The position numbers were made by a program, and so were the translations under genes. From Thermomicrobiales bacterium (lineage in GTDB: Bacteria > Chloroflexota > Chloroflexia > Thermomicrobiales > UBA6265), in assembly GCA_020432165.1 (NCBI GenBank), contig JAGQGU010000005.1, positions 122,188 to 186,187 on the forward strand: a DNA stretch of 64,000 bases. Reading direction: 5' to 3'. This document shows, piece by piece, positions 24,780 through 34,297 of the stretch (its first letter is position 1; every line of letters begins with the position of its first letter). The notes beneath the pieces are model-generated. The model searched no databases, was not told the DNA's origin, and saw only the letters and a list, made by a program, of their open reading frames with translations.

Positions 24780-25421
24780 CTACGGCAATCTCTGCTTGAT
24801 GGCGTCAATAACTTCGATGAAATACAGATCCTGACCCCGCACCAGCAACTGCTGAGTGGTCAGTTCGTGTCGCGAAACCTCGCCGGTTTCCGCATTGAGC
24901 ACGCGACCCATGCAGGATTCGATTTCCCCACGGAAGAGATGATCGGCAGCATCTACTGGTACCTGCACCAGGCCTTCGAGCTCAGCAAAGTTGGGGGCGT
25001 ACGCCGCCAGTGGGCGATCATCGCGCACAAGATAGACGTCCTGTAGCTCCCGATCGATCACTCCAGGGATCAGATTTTCGCTACTACGACTGCGGCGAAA
25101 GAGGTAATCGAATCGCTCGGGATCGATGTTTACCCCGACCTCCTCATGGACCTCACGGAAAGCGTCCTCCACGGTCTCACCCGCTCCCAGGTGCCCACCA
25201 ACGGTCGCATCGAGCGCAAGTGGCCAGGTGTCCTTATTGCGACCCCGCTGGTTCAGGAGAAGAAACGCACCGTTATCATCGATACCATAGAACCAGACAT
25301 GCACGGCACGATGCCAGTCGCCATCCCGATGCACATCGGCACGTCGTTTGGCAACTCCGGTAGGCTGGCCGTCCTCGGTAACCACATCGAAATATTCATT
25401 CGGATCCTGGGCTGGTTGCAT
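24780..25421 (-). CDS. Nudix hydrolase (IPP-isomerase-like family)
   Basis: 213 aa. The Nudix box is complete as GGHLGAGETVEDAFREVHEE followed by VGV at about 75-97. The N-terminal FDVVTEDGQPTGVAKR and WHRAVHVWFYG resemble the group of isopentenyl-diphosphate-isomerase-like Nudix proteins that hydrolyse nucleoside diphosphates. The exact substrate is open. It converges on the GT2 gene with a 9-base gap and lies downstream of the complex I operon behind a terminator. Confidence 0.88.
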   Translation of the reverse strand: MQPAQDPNEYFDVVTEDGQPTGVAKRRADVHRDGDWHRAVHVWFYGIDDNGAFLLLNQRGRNKDTWPLALDATVGGHLGAGETVEDAFREVHEEVGVNIDPERFDYLFRRSRSSENLIPGVIDRELQDVYLVRDDRPLAAYAPNFAELEGLVQVPVDAADHLFRGEIESCMGRVLNAETGEVSRHELTTQQLLVRGQDLYFIEVIDAIKQRLP

Positions 25422-25441
25422 GCTGGCTCCTTAACGCGAAA

Positions 25442-25463
25442 GGGCGGACGCGAACGCCCGCCC
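25442..25463 (-). terminator. terminator of the nuo operon (TTCG loop)
   Basis: On the minus strand the sequence reads GGGCGGGCG, TTCG, CGTCCGCCC, then TTTCGCGTT. This is a 9-bp stem with one G-T pair and a stable UUCG-type loop, 17 bases after the nuoN stop. Confidence 0.78.
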
Positions 25464-25480
25464 CAACACTCATTGGTTCA

Positions 25481-26998
25481 TTACTGACCAGCAGCGCTGG
25501 CGGCAATGCTGAAGAGATTGGTCCAGTCGTTGGCGAGATTGATGATCGGGCCGGAGAAGAGTCCGAGCGCGAGCACACCAACCACCATCACGAGGATACC
25601 AACGTTCAACAGCGTGCTTGGCACCACCGTGCGATCTGTATCGTCGGCGGCCTTCTCCTGGAAGTACATCACCGCGACCACGCGGAGGTAGAAGTAAGCG
25701 GAGATTGCTGATGCCACCACGATGCTGATTGCGAGCCAGAGCATATTGGCATCCAACAACGCCACAATCACATAGTACTTGCCGTAGAATCCGATCGTCG
25801 GCGGAATACCCATGAGCGAAACGAGGAAGATCGTCATCGCAAGGGCCGGTAGCGGTGAACGCGAGGCCAGACCGGAGAAATCGTCCAAACCGGTGCCCTG
25901 ACCACGATGCTGTACCCAGACAATGACGGCAAATGCACCGATATTCATGAAGGCGTAGCTGATGAGGTAATAGAGCACGGAGGAGACGCTGCGCTCGTTG
26001 GCGACACCATCCACCACCTGGACTGCGGCCAGACCGGCGAGCATATAGCCGGTGTGTGCGATGGAGGAGTATGCCAGCATACGCTTCACATCGCGCTGGC
26101 TGATAGCCACCACATTACCGAAGAGCATGGTCACGAAGGCCAGCACTGCCAGCACAATCGTCCAGTCATCGGAGAGGGCATCGAGCCCCTGTACCATCAT
26201 GCGCACCATGGCAGCTACCGCCGCCGCCTTTGGCACAACGGACATGAATCCGGTGACAGGTGTCGGGGCACCATCGTAGGCATCCGGTGTCCAGAAGTGG
26301 AACGGCACTGCGGCCAGCTTGAATCCCAAACCAACAATAACGAGCAGCAGACCGAAGAGCATACCGGCATTCGCATCCTCACCACTGAGTGTGGCGGTGA
26401 GCGAGGCATTGATAGCATCCAGACCAGTGCTGGCGGTCGAGCCGTAGATCCAGGCCATACCGTAGAGCAGGATGGCGCTGGCGAAGAGACCAAGCATGAA
26501 GTACTTAAGACCGCCTTCCAGCGATGTACCACGACGCTTGGCGAAGGCTGTCAGGATGTAAGTAGCGACCGAGCTGAGTTCGATACCGACATAGATCATG
26601 ATCATATCGCCGGCAGAAGCCGTCAGCATGGCACCAAGCACAGCGAAGGTGACGAGCGTATAGAACTCGCCTGTACCCATTTTGCTATCCAGATACTCGA
26701 CATAGCTGGCGGAGATCAGCACGGTGAGCACAGCAGCAATAAGGATGACCAGATTCATGAAGATGGAGAGACCATCCAGCCGGAAAAGTCCGTGGAAGGT
26801 TTCGCCGGTCTCACCCTTCTGGGTCAGGAGTGCCACAATGGCCGCACCAAAACCGACCAGGGAGACACCCGTGATCACGGTAAAGTGCTTCTCCCTGGGC
26901 AGGAAGGCATCCAACAGCGACACCACGATGGCCAGCGCCAACACGATGAGCTGAGGCAGCACCATACCCCAATCCGGATTTTCGAGATGTACTGTCAT
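25481..26998 (-). CDS. nuoN: NADH-quinone oxidoreductase subunit N
   Basis: 505 aa proton-pumping antiporter-like subunit of complex I, about 14 membrane segments, last gene of the operon. Family features include SASYVEYLDSKMGTGEFY, MIYVGIELSSVATYIL, the GGLKYFMLG element, VPFHFWTPDAYDGAPTPV, and SQRDVKRMLAYSSIAHTGYM. The conserved lysines and the glutamate of the GIELSS segment are present. Confidence 0.96.
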   Translation of the reverse strand: MTVHLENPDWGMVLPQLIVLALAIVVSLLDAFLPREKHFTVITGVSLVGFGAAIVALLTQKGETGETFHGLFRLDGLSIFMNLVILIAAVLTVLISASYVEYLDSKMGTGEFYTLVTFAVLGAMLTASAGDMIMIYVGIELSSVATYILTAFAKRRGTSLEGGLKYFMLGLFASAILLYGMAWIYGSTASTGLDAINASLTATLSGEDANAGMLFGLLLVIVGLGFKLAAVPFHFWTPDAYDGAPTPVTGFMSVVPKAAAVAAMVRMMVQGLDALSDDWTIVLAVLAFVTMLFGNVVAISQRDVKRMLAYSSIAHTGYMLAGLAAVQVVDGVANERSVSSVLYYLISYAFMNIGAFAVIVWVQHRGQGTGLDDFSGLASRSPLPALAMTIFLVSLMGIPPTIGFYGKYYVIVALLDANMLWLAISIVVASAISAYFYLRVVAVMYFQEKAADDTDRTVVPSTLLNVGILVMVVGVLALGLFSGPIINLANDWTNLFSIAASAAGQ

Positions 26999-27053
26999 GG
27001 AGTGAACTCCGCATACCGATCCGCATTCGCTGCCGATCGACGACTACCTTTGG

Positions 27054-28745
27054 CTAGCTACCGATGACGCGCGTGGCGCCTTCGAGCACGGCCTTCAGCG
27101 CCGGCTCCATGATCGCGAACAATGGCTTGGGATAGACACCCACCGCAAGTGACAAGACGGCGAGCGGTACGATACAAATCATTTCCTTCATGGTCATATC
27201 TGGCCATTTGGAACTGTTGATCTGGCCAGGGTGAGTCGGATAACCATCACCGTCATCTTCCGCATGGTGATCGTGATCACCACCGCTCACCGCAGGATGG
27301 GCGGTATGACCGTGATCATCGTGTCCATGACCGTGATCCGAACCCAGAGCAGCAAGCTCCAGCTTCTCTTCAGGAAGCAGATCGTTATCAGCAGGATCAG
27401 GAGCCTGTCCCCAGGCTCGTCCCCAAACAACCCGCTGCGTGAGATAGAGCATGTACCAGGCGCTGAGGATGACCACCGTAAAGGTCATGAACGCGGCAAA
27501 TGGCTTGTAGTGATAGGTACCCAATGCCACCAGGAACTCACCGATGAATCCGGAGAAGCCTGGTAGACCGATGCTGGCAAAGGTGAAGACCAGCCAGAAT
27601 GCAGCCCATTTGCCCATGGTACTGGCGAGACCGCCAAAAGCATCAATCAGGCGGGTATGTCCACGCTCGTAGACCACGCCGATCAACATGAAGAGCGCGC
27701 CGGTGTTGAAACCGTGCGCCAGCATCACCATCATCGAGCCTTCCAGCCCCTGGAGATTGCCGACGAAGATACCAAGGGTGACGAAACCCATGTGGCTAAC
27801 CGAGCTGTAGGCAATCAACTTCTTCATATCTGGTTGCACAAGCGCGACCAGGGCACCGTAGATGATGCCGATAATGGAGAGAATAATGACGATTGGCGCC
27901 CAGCTTGCGCTACCATCCGGGAAGAGTGGCAAGTTGAAGCGGAGGAGACCGTAGCCACCCATCTTCAGCATGATCGCAGCCAGGATCACTGAACCAGCGG
28001 TCGGAGATTCCACGTGAGCATCCGGCAACCATGTATGGAACGGGAAGAGCGGCACCTTGATCGCGAAGGCGATAAAGAAAGCACCAAAGACCCAGAACTG
28101 CAGGTTCTGACTATAGGCACCGAGCGCGGCACCCTGCTGAAGCTCGAGGATATTCAGTGTGCGCACGCCGGTTTGGTTGTAGTACGCCTGATACATGGCG
28201 ATGATACCGACAAGCATCAGCAGTGAGCCGGCGAGCGTGTACAGGAAGAACTTGATGGCGGCGTAGACGCGATTCTGTGATCCCCAAATACCGATGAGCA
28301 GCGCCATCGGGATCAGCATGACTTCCCAGAAGATGTAGAAGATGAAGAGATCGAGCGAAAGGAAGACGCCGAGCATACCGGTTTCCAGCAAAAGCATGGC
28401 CACATAGTATTCGCGCTCGCGCTTCTTGACGGTGTCCCAACTCCAGACAATAGCGATGACGGTGATGAGCGTCGTCAAGACCACCAGCAGGAGGCTGATA
28501 CCATCGACACCCATGAAGTAGCTGACACCCAGATCTTTGAGCCACACGTGGTGCTCGGTGAACTGGAAGGTGTCGTCCCTCTTGAATCGGAAGAGCACAA
28601 TGAGGGACAGCACAAAGCTCAGCAGTGACGCGGCCAGCGCGATCTGCTTCGGCAATTTACTCTCTCCGCGAGCCATTAACAGGATCGCGATCGCACCCAG
28701 CACCGGTACATAGGTCAAGATGCTTAGAATCGGAAAGCTGTCCAC
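27054..28745 (-). CDS. nuoM: NADH-quinone oxidoreductase subunit M with a His-rich loop
   Basis: 563 aa, longer than the usual about 500. Antiporter-like pump subunit: WEVMLIPMALLIGIWG, AIKFFLYTLAGSL, PLFPFHTWLPDAHVESPT, QPDMKKLIAYSSVSHMGFVT. Residues about 468-507 are an insertion with ten His and eight Asp in 40 residues (GSDHGHGHDDHGH and GGDHDHHAEDD), placed between the last two membrane segments. It starts with GTG at 28745. Small hairpins lie in the gaps to its neighbours. Confidence 0.95.
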   Translation of the reverse strand: MDSFPILSILTYVPVLGAIAILLMARGESKLPKQIALAASLLSFVLSLIVLFRFKRDDTFQFTEHHVWLKDLGVSYFMGVDGISLLLVVLTTLITVIAIVWSWDTVKKREREYYVAMLLLETGMLGVFLSLDLFIFYIFWEVMLIPMALLIGIWGSQNRVYAAIKFFLYTLAGSLLMLVGIIAMYQAYYNQTGVRTLNILELQQGAALGAYSQNLQFWVFGAFFIAFAIKVPLFPFHTWLPDAHVESPTAGSVILAAIMLKMGGYGLLRFNLPLFPDGSASWAPIVIILSIIGIIYGALVALVQPDMKKLIAYSSVSHMGFVTLGIFVGNLQGLEGSMMVMLAHGFNTGALFMLIGVVYERGHTRLIDAFGGLASTMGKWAAFWLVFTFASIGLPGFSGFIGEFLVALGTYHYKPFAAFMTFTVVILSAWYMLYLTQRVVWGRAWGQAPDPADNDLLPEEKLELAALGSDHGHGHDDHGHTAHPAVSGGDHDHHAEDDGDGYPTHPGQINSSKWPDMTMKEMICIVPLAVLSLAVGVYPKPLFAIMEPALKAVLEGATRVIGS

Positions 28746-28799
28746 ACGCCCCTCCGGGGTTTACCTCTTCCGCACGACCTCGTGCGAGGAACCGATTTG

Positions 28800-30719
28800 C
28801 TAGAACAGGTTGCCGAATGCAACCAGGAAGACACCGAGCAGCACCACCATGCCAACACCGATCTCGAGTGCGTAGTTCGCCACCGAGCCGGTTTGGACAC
28901 GGCGGAGTCGCGCGCTTATCGCGACGATACTCGTGCCGACACCGTTAACCGTGCCATCGATAATGCGCACATCCACAACTTTCCACAGGAAGTTGGCGAT
29001 ATCCTTCATCGGATTCACCACTGCGGCCATGAAGAACTCGTCCACATACCACTTGTTGTAGAGGAAGTTGTAAATGCCACTAAAGCGCTCGGCCAGTTCG
29101 TCCGTATTGATAGCCTTGCGCATGTATGTGATATAGGCCACCGCCACGCCGCTGAGCGCCACAACCGTACTGACGATACCAAAGGTGTAGGTCATGGTCA
29201 TGCTGACTTCATGCCCATGAACATGCTCGAAGGCATGATGCAAGAACTCGTGGAACGCGCCATCTTCCGGCGGGAAACCGACGAAACCGACGAAGATGCT
29301 GGCCACCGCCAGGATCACCAGCGGCACAGCCATCCATGGTCCACTCTCGTGTGGATGCACGTGGCTATCGAAGCGCTCTTCGCCGAAGAAGACGAGGAAG
29401 ACGAGTCGGAACATGTAGAGCGCAGTCAGGAATGCGGCGCAGAGCCCGATGATCGCGGCGACCTTGCCGTAGTGGGAATCGCTTACCCAGGCACCAACGA
29501 TGATTTCATCCTTGGACCAGAAGCCAGCCAGCGGGAAGATACCAGCATTCGCAGCCGAGCCAATCAGGAATGTCCAGAAGGTAATCGGCATGTGCTTGCG
29601 CAAACCGCCCATCTTCCGCATATCCTGCTCACCGTGCATACCGTGAATCACGGAACCGGAGCCGAGGAAGAGCAGGCCCTTGAAGAAAGCATGGGTCATC
29701 AGGTGGAAGATCGCTGCCACCCAGGCACCTGTGCCAAGGGCGAAGGCCATGTAGCCGAGCTGGGAGACGGTCGAATACGCGACCACTTTCTTGATATCGT
29801 GCTGGGTCAGCGCAATGCTGGCGGCCATGAAGGCGGTGATCGAGCCGATAACGGCCACGAAGAGCATCGCATTCTCGGAACCAATGAAGATGGTGTAGCT
29901 GCGGGCGCTCATATAGATGCCGGCGGTCACCATTGTGGCAGCGTGGATGAGTGCGGAGACCGGTGTCGGGCCTTCCATGGCGTCCGGCAACCAGATGTGC
30001 AACGGGAACTGGGCTGACTTACCGCAGGCACCGATGAAGAGGAGGATACCGATCGCCATGATCGTGCCCTCGCTTATTCCATAATCGGCGAAATGATAGG
30101 CCTTCTCGAGAATACCGTCCTCACCGTGGAAGTAGATGGAATCGAAGGTCCAGTAGGTCAGCATGATGCCGATACCGAAGGCGAGGTCGCCAACGCGGTT
30201 GACGATGAAAGCTTTCTTGGCGGCATTGCCCGCGGAGCGACGGCGGAAGTAGTAACCAATGAGCAAGTAGGAGCAGAGACCGACGGCTTCCCAGAAGATG
30301 AAGAGGGTCAGCAGGTTATCCGCCAACACCAACATCAACATCGAGAAGATGAAGAGCGGGATATAGCTGTAGAAGCGGTAATAGCCATCCTCGCCGTGCA
30401 TATAGCCGACGGAGTAGATGCAGACCAACATACCGATGCTGGTCACGACCAGCAGCATGACGGCGGTGAGCTGATCGGCATAGAGGCTGACCACGATATT
30501 GAAATCGCCAGCCGGGATCCAGGTGAAGAGTCGCTGACTGATCGCGTGGTGATCGGTGTAGATCTCCCGGAAGGTAATGATGGAGAGGACCCATGACCCA
30601 ACGGCAGCGGGTATGGCGATCCAGTGAGCATTCCCACGAATGGTGGAACGCCCCCACAAGATATTGATTACAAATGCCACCAGTGGCAGCAATGGAATCA
30701 GATAAAGCAGATCAGCCAT
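28800..30719 (-). CDS. nuoL: NADH-quinone oxidoreductase subunit L
   Basis: 639 aa, about 16 membrane segments including the lateral helix region near the C-terminus. Motifs are SVGYMHGEDGYYRFYSYI, LFIFWEAVGLCSYLLIGYY, KKAFIVNRVGDLAFGIG, AQFPLHIWLPDAMEGPTPVS, and TQHDIKKVVAYSTVSQLGYM. A moderately His-rich stretch (EFLHHAFEHVHGHE) lies near residue 480. The ATG at 30719 follows a GGAAATAC region; gap to nuoK is 92 bp. Confidence 0.96.
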   Translation of the reverse strand: MADLLYLIPLLPLVAFVINILWGRSTIRGNAHWIAIPAAVGSWVLSIITFREIYTDHHAISQRLFTWIPAGDFNIVVSLYADQLTAVMLLVVTSIGMLVCIYSVGYMHGEDGYYRFYSYIPLFIFSMLMLVLADNLLTLFIFWEAVGLCSYLLIGYYFRRRSAGNAAKKAFIVNRVGDLAFGIGIMLTYWTFDSIYFHGEDGILEKAYHFADYGISEGTIMAIGILLFIGACGKSAQFPLHIWLPDAMEGPTPVSALIHAATMVTAGIYMSARSYTIFIGSENAMLFVAVIGSITAFMAASIALTQHDIKKVVAYSTVSQLGYMAFALGTGAWVAAIFHLMTHAFFKGLLFLGSGSVIHGMHGEQDMRKMGGLRKHMPITFWTFLIGSAANAGIFPLAGFWSKDEIIVGAWVSDSHYGKVAAIIGLCAAFLTALYMFRLVFLVFFGEERFDSHVHPHESGPWMAVPLVILAVASIFVGFVGFPPEDGAFHEFLHHAFEHVHGHEVSMTMTYTFGIVSTVVALSGVAVAYITYMRKAINTDELAERFSGIYNFLYNKWYVDEFFMAAVVNPMKDIANFLWKVVDVRIIDGTVNGVGTSIVAISARLRRVQTGSVANYALEIGVGMVVLLGVFLVAFGNLF

Positions 30720-30811
30720 GTATTTCCTCTGCCTGTGCCGGATTGCGCGGGCCGTCGGTTCCGCGCATCTGGCTCTCGAATCTCAACCCACCCGGGTCGA
30801 CCGTTCCGTAC

Positions 30812-31117
30812 CTAGTTCTTCAGCGTCTGCATTTCCTCAACATCCGGGGCGCGGCCCTGGCGGCTGAGTGCAACCACAATCGCAAGACCCACCGCACTCT
30901 CCGCAGCGGCCACCGCCAATGCGAAGAGGAAGAAGACCTGGCCATTGATCGTGGCGGTTTCGTGCGAGAAGGCAACCAATGTGATGCCCACTGCCGCCAC
31001 CATCATCTCCACACACATGAAGATGATGAGGATATTGCGTCGAGTGAGCACACCCATCATGCCGATGACAAAGAGCGCTGCACTTACAAATAGAAAGTGG
31101 TTCGTCGTCAGGTCCAT
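30812..31117 (-). CDS. nuoK: NADH-quinone oxidoreductase subunit K
   Basis: 101 aa with three membrane helices, the family length. Conserved glutamates lie in the second and third helices (MCVEMMVAAV and AAAESAVGLAI), giving the buried charges needed for proton transfer. It follows nuoJ after 11 bases. Confidence 0.96.
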   Translation of the reverse strand: MDLTTNHFLFVSAALFVIGMMGVLTRRNILIIFMCVEMMVAAVGITLVAFSHETATINGQVFFLFALAVAAAESAVGLAIVVALSRQGRAPDVEEMQTLKN

Positions 31118-31128
31118 GCTGCCCTCAG

Positions 31129-31839
31129 CTACTTGCTTGTTTCACCCGGATGCGTGTAGGCATCGGGATCCTTCGTCATAACCACAGTGCGCTCACCTAC
31201 CGGCGCGGTATAGCGCTCGGCGGGGATATTCATGGGTGATTCGAATTTCGGTCCGGCAGCGAGCATATCGGAGGAACCGCGGGTGTGACCGAGGCTCATG
31301 GTGACCGTATTCGGTTCCACCATTCGGTTCGGCAAACCAATCACGACCGCACCAACAACACCAACCGTCAGCACCAACGAGGCGATCTCAAAAGCCAGGG
31401 CATATTCGCTCAGCATGACCTGACCGATCGCCTGCACATTGCCGCCCATCTGCTGAACCATGGCCTCGGTGTGAGGGCCAATCTGCTCCAGAGCGGTGCG
31501 GGTAATGATGGCGACGCCGATCTCGGCGAGGAGAATAGCACCCACCACCACACTGGCGAAGCGCTGCAGGGGCGCACCCACGTAGAACTCCGGGAGCTTG
31601 GTCGGATCGATAAGCATGATCGTGAAAAGCACCAGCACCAATACCGCACCGGTGTAGACGATGATCTGCAGCACCCCGAGGAACTCAGCACCAAGCATCA
31701 CAAAGAGTGCAGCAACATTGATGAAGCTACCCACCAATGCCACCGCCGAATGCACGGGGTTTTCGAAAGCAACCACACCCAATCCGCAGAGAAGCATGGC
31801 GGCCGAGAAGACTGCGAAGAATACAAGTTCCCAAGACAT
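31129..31839 (-). CDS. nuoJ: NADH-quinone oxidoreductase subunit J, C-terminally extended
   Basis: 236 aa; most NuoJ proteins have 165-200. Five membrane helices are seen, with the conserved third-helix segment FLGVLQIIVYTGAVLVLVLF. The last about 55 residues are polar and carry no further helix (SLGHTRGSSDML to the end), probably a cytoplasmic tail. In the usual order nuoI stands between nuoH and nuoJ; here only 46 bases separate them and no ferredoxin-like frame exists. Confidence 0.94.
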   Translation of the reverse strand: MSWELVFFAVFSAAMLLCGLGVVAFENPVHSAVALVGSFINVAALFVMLGAEFLGVLQIIVYTGAVLVLVLFTIMLIDPTKLPEFYVGAPLQRFASVVVGAILLAEIGVAIITRTALEQIGPHTEAMVQQMGGNVQAIGQVMLSEYALAFEIASLVLTVGVVGAVVIGLPNRMVEPNTVTMSLGHTRGSSDMLAAGPKFESPMNIPAERYTAPVGERTVVMTKDPDAYTHPGETSK

Positions 31840-31885
31840 CAGTGTCCGCCTCCCTTGTGATCAGTGACAAATGCAACGGTCATGG

Positions 31886-32929
31886 CTAGAACACCTGTCC
31901 ATTTCCAATAAGGCGGAAGAATGCGGTGACAACGATATTCAGGATCGCGAGCGGCAGGAGTACCTTCCACGCCAGACCCATCAACTGATCGAAGCGGAAA
32001 CGAGGGAGGGTGGCGCGCAACCAGATGTAGAAGAAGAGGAACGCCATCACCTTGAGTACGAGCCACATGATACCGAGGCCCCAGAATTTGTCGGCACCTG
32101 GTCCGCTGGTACCACCCAGGAAGAGCGTGGCGGCGAAGAGGCTCATGATGATCATGCTGATGTATTCGCCGAGGAAGTAGAGCGCAAAACGCATGGCGCT
32201 GTACTCGGTCATGAAACCTGCAACGAGTTCGGATTCCGCTTCCGGCAAGTCGAAGGGAGCGCGATTGGTTTCGGCGACGGCAGCGATAACGAAGAGCACG
32301 AAACCAAGGGGCTGCGTGAGCACGAACCAGTTGGAAATCTCGAAGGGGCCAAAGCTGAGCATCTCATGCTGCTTGAACATGATATCGGTCAGGCTCATGG
32401 TGCCGGTGATAATGAAGATACCGACCAGGCTGAAGCCGAGAATAAGTTCGTAGGAGATAACCTGCGCGGCCGAGCGGATAGCGCCCAACAACGAATAGCG
32501 GTTACCGGAACTCCAACCACCGAGGATGATGCCGTAAACACCAATCGAGCCGGTGGCGAGAATGAAGAGTGCGCCGACATTGATATCGGTGGGATAGAGA
32601 TTGACATCCGTCCCGAAGATCTGCACGGTGCCACCCCACGGGATGACAGCGGCGGAAAGAAGCGCCGTTGTGAAAGTGATGAGCGGCGCGAAGAGGAAGA
32701 CATTGCGATCGGCGGCATCCGGGACAAGATCTTCCTTGCCCATCAGCTTGACGGCATCGGCCAGGGGCTGCATCAAACCAGCCTTACCCGTACGGGTCGG
32801 ACCAAGGCGATCCTGGAAGCGCGCAAGCACCTTGCGCTCGTACCAGGTGGTGTAGGCCATGCTCAGCAGGAGCACAGTCATGATGGCAAAGGTCACGATG
32901 AACGTGATCCAAATTGGCTGGTCACCCAT
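31886..32929 (-). CDS. nuoH: NADH-quinone oxidoreductase subunit H
   Basis: 347 aa, eight membrane helices, forms part of the quinone tunnel. Motifs are YTTWYERKVLARFQDRLGP, GLMQPLADAVKLMGKEDLVP, and AETNRAPFDLPEAESELVAG, with the charged residues intact. The ATG at 32929 is chosen over a TTG at 32956. A hairpin, CACCCC-ACCGCC-GGGGTG, lies at 32987-33004 between nuoD and nuoH. Confidence 0.96.
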   Translation of the reverse strand: MGDQPIWITFIVTFAIMTVLLLSMAYTTWYERKVLARFQDRLGPTRTGKAGLMQPLADAVKLMGKEDLVPDAADRNVFLFAPLITFTTALLSAAVIPWGGTVQIFGTDVNLYPTDINVGALFILATGSIGVYGIILGGWSSGNRYSLLGAIRSAAQVISYELILGFSLVGIFIITGTMSLTDIMFKQHEMLSFGPFEISNWFVLTQPLGFVLFVIAAVAETNRAPFDLPEAESELVAGFMTEYSAMRFALYFLGEYISMIIMSLFAATLFLGGTSGPGADKFWGLGIMWLVLKVMAFLFFYIWLRATLPRFRFDQLMGLAWKVLLPLAILNIVVTAFFRLIGNGQVF

Positions 32930-33025
32930 GTTCCGGTTTCTGCCTCTGGGTGGCAATGGTTGCCCATTGACACCGTTCTCTCACCTCACCCCACCGCCGG
33001 GGTGCTCCGCAGTCAATCTGGTCGT

Positions 33026-34294
33026 TTAGCGGTCGACCGAACCCAGCACGATATCGATGGTGCCGATGAGCGCCACCATATCGGCCAACATTGCGCCCTG
33101 CGCCATATGCGGCAGAACGCCAAGATTCACATAGTCTGGTGTGCGGAGGCGCAACCGATACGGCATGCTGCCACCATCCGACACGATATGAATACCGAAC
33201 TCACCCTTGCCATGCTCGATGGCGTGATAGACCTCACCAACCGGTGCGCTGAAGCCCTTGATCACCCACACAAAGTGGCGCTGCATATCTTCCGCAGTGG
33301 TCATCGTACCCATGTGCGGCGGCATCACGTAGGCGCTTTCGTAGGCCATCATCGGGCGATCATCGTTCTCGATATAGTTCAGCGCCTGCGTCACAATCTT
33401 GTGCGCCTGTCGGAGTTCTTCCACGCGGACGAGATAGCGATCAAAAACATCGCCAAACTGACCAAGTGGCACTTCGAAATCGAGCTGATCGTAGACCAAA
33501 TACGGATCGGCCTTGCGCACATCGTAATTGATACCGGAACCGCGCAGGCATGCGCCCGTGAGGCTATAGGAAATCGCCGCTTCCGGTGTAATCACACCGA
33601 CACCCTTGGTACGCGCCAGCCAGATCGGATTGGCGCTGAGGAGATCGGTGTACTCCTTCAGTTTGCTCGGGAAGACGCGCAAGAAATTGCGAATCTGCGG
33701 GATCAGTCCATCCGGCAGTTGCCGACTGAAGCCGCCGATTTCCATCATGTTGGTGGTCAACCGAGCTCCGCAGAAGGTCTCGAAGATATCCATGATCATT
33801 TCACGTTCGCGGAACGTGTAGAGGCTCATGGAGAGCGCACCGATATCGAGCGCGTGCGTACCCAGCCACACAAGGTGGCTGGCGATGCGACTGAGTTCCA
33901 CCATGATCACGCGCCAATATTGCGCGCGTTCCGGGGCGTTCAGCCCGAGCAGTTTCTCGACCGCCAGCACGTAGCCAAGATTGTTCTGCGGTGCCGCGGT
34001 GTAATCCAGGCGATCTGTCCACGGCACGATCTGTGCGTAGCGCTTGGTTTCACTGAGCTTTTCCGTGCCGCGATGCAGATAGCCGATCATGGGATCGCAT
34101 TCGATCACCGTCTCGCCATCCAGCTTCAGCAGCACGCGCATCACACCATGGGTGGAGGGATGCTGCGGACCCATGTTCAGGGTCATCACCCGCTCGCCAC
34201 TGGCAAGTTCGTGTTCGTCTTCCACCATCAGCGTGCCGGAATACTCGGTCTGGGTGGAGTCCATGACATTGAATGGAGTCTTTACAGGTTCCAT
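33026..34294 (-). CDS. nuoD: NADH-quinone oxidoreductase subunit D
   Basis: 422 aa (49-kDa subunit), forms the quinone site with NuoB. It shows LNMGPQHPSTHGVMRVLL (with the quinone-site histidine), CDPMIGYLHRGTEKLSE, and the C-terminal DIVLGSVDR, close to the canonical DIVxGEVDR. As in complex I generally, the hydrogenase-type cysteines are absent. It starts 3 bases after nuoC. Confidence 0.97.
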   Translation of the reverse strand: MEPVKTPFNVMDSTQTEYSGTLMVEDEHELASGERVMTLNMGPQHPSTHGVMRVLLKLDGETVIECDPMIGYLHRGTEKLSETKRYAQIVPWTDRLDYTAAPQNNLGYVLAVEKLLGLNAPERAQYWRVIMVELSRIASHLVWLGTHALDIGALSMSLYTFREREMIMDIFETFCGARLTTNMMEIGGFSRQLPDGLIPQIRNFLRVFPSKLKEYTDLLSANPIWLARTKGVGVITPEAAISYSLTGACLRGSGINYDVRKADPYLVYDQLDFEVPLGQFGDVFDRYLVRVEELRQAHKIVTQALNYIENDDRPMMAYESAYVMPPHMGTMTTAEDMQRHFVWVIKGFSAPVGEVYHAIEHGKGEFGIHIVSDGGSMPYRLRLRTPDYVNLGVLPHMAQGAMLADMVALIGTIDIVLGSVDR

Positions 34295-34297
34295 GGA

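Noticed and set aside
28782..30017. 411-codon plus-strand frame
   Set aside because: Antisense to nuoL; acid- and His-rich, a mirror of the membrane protein codons.
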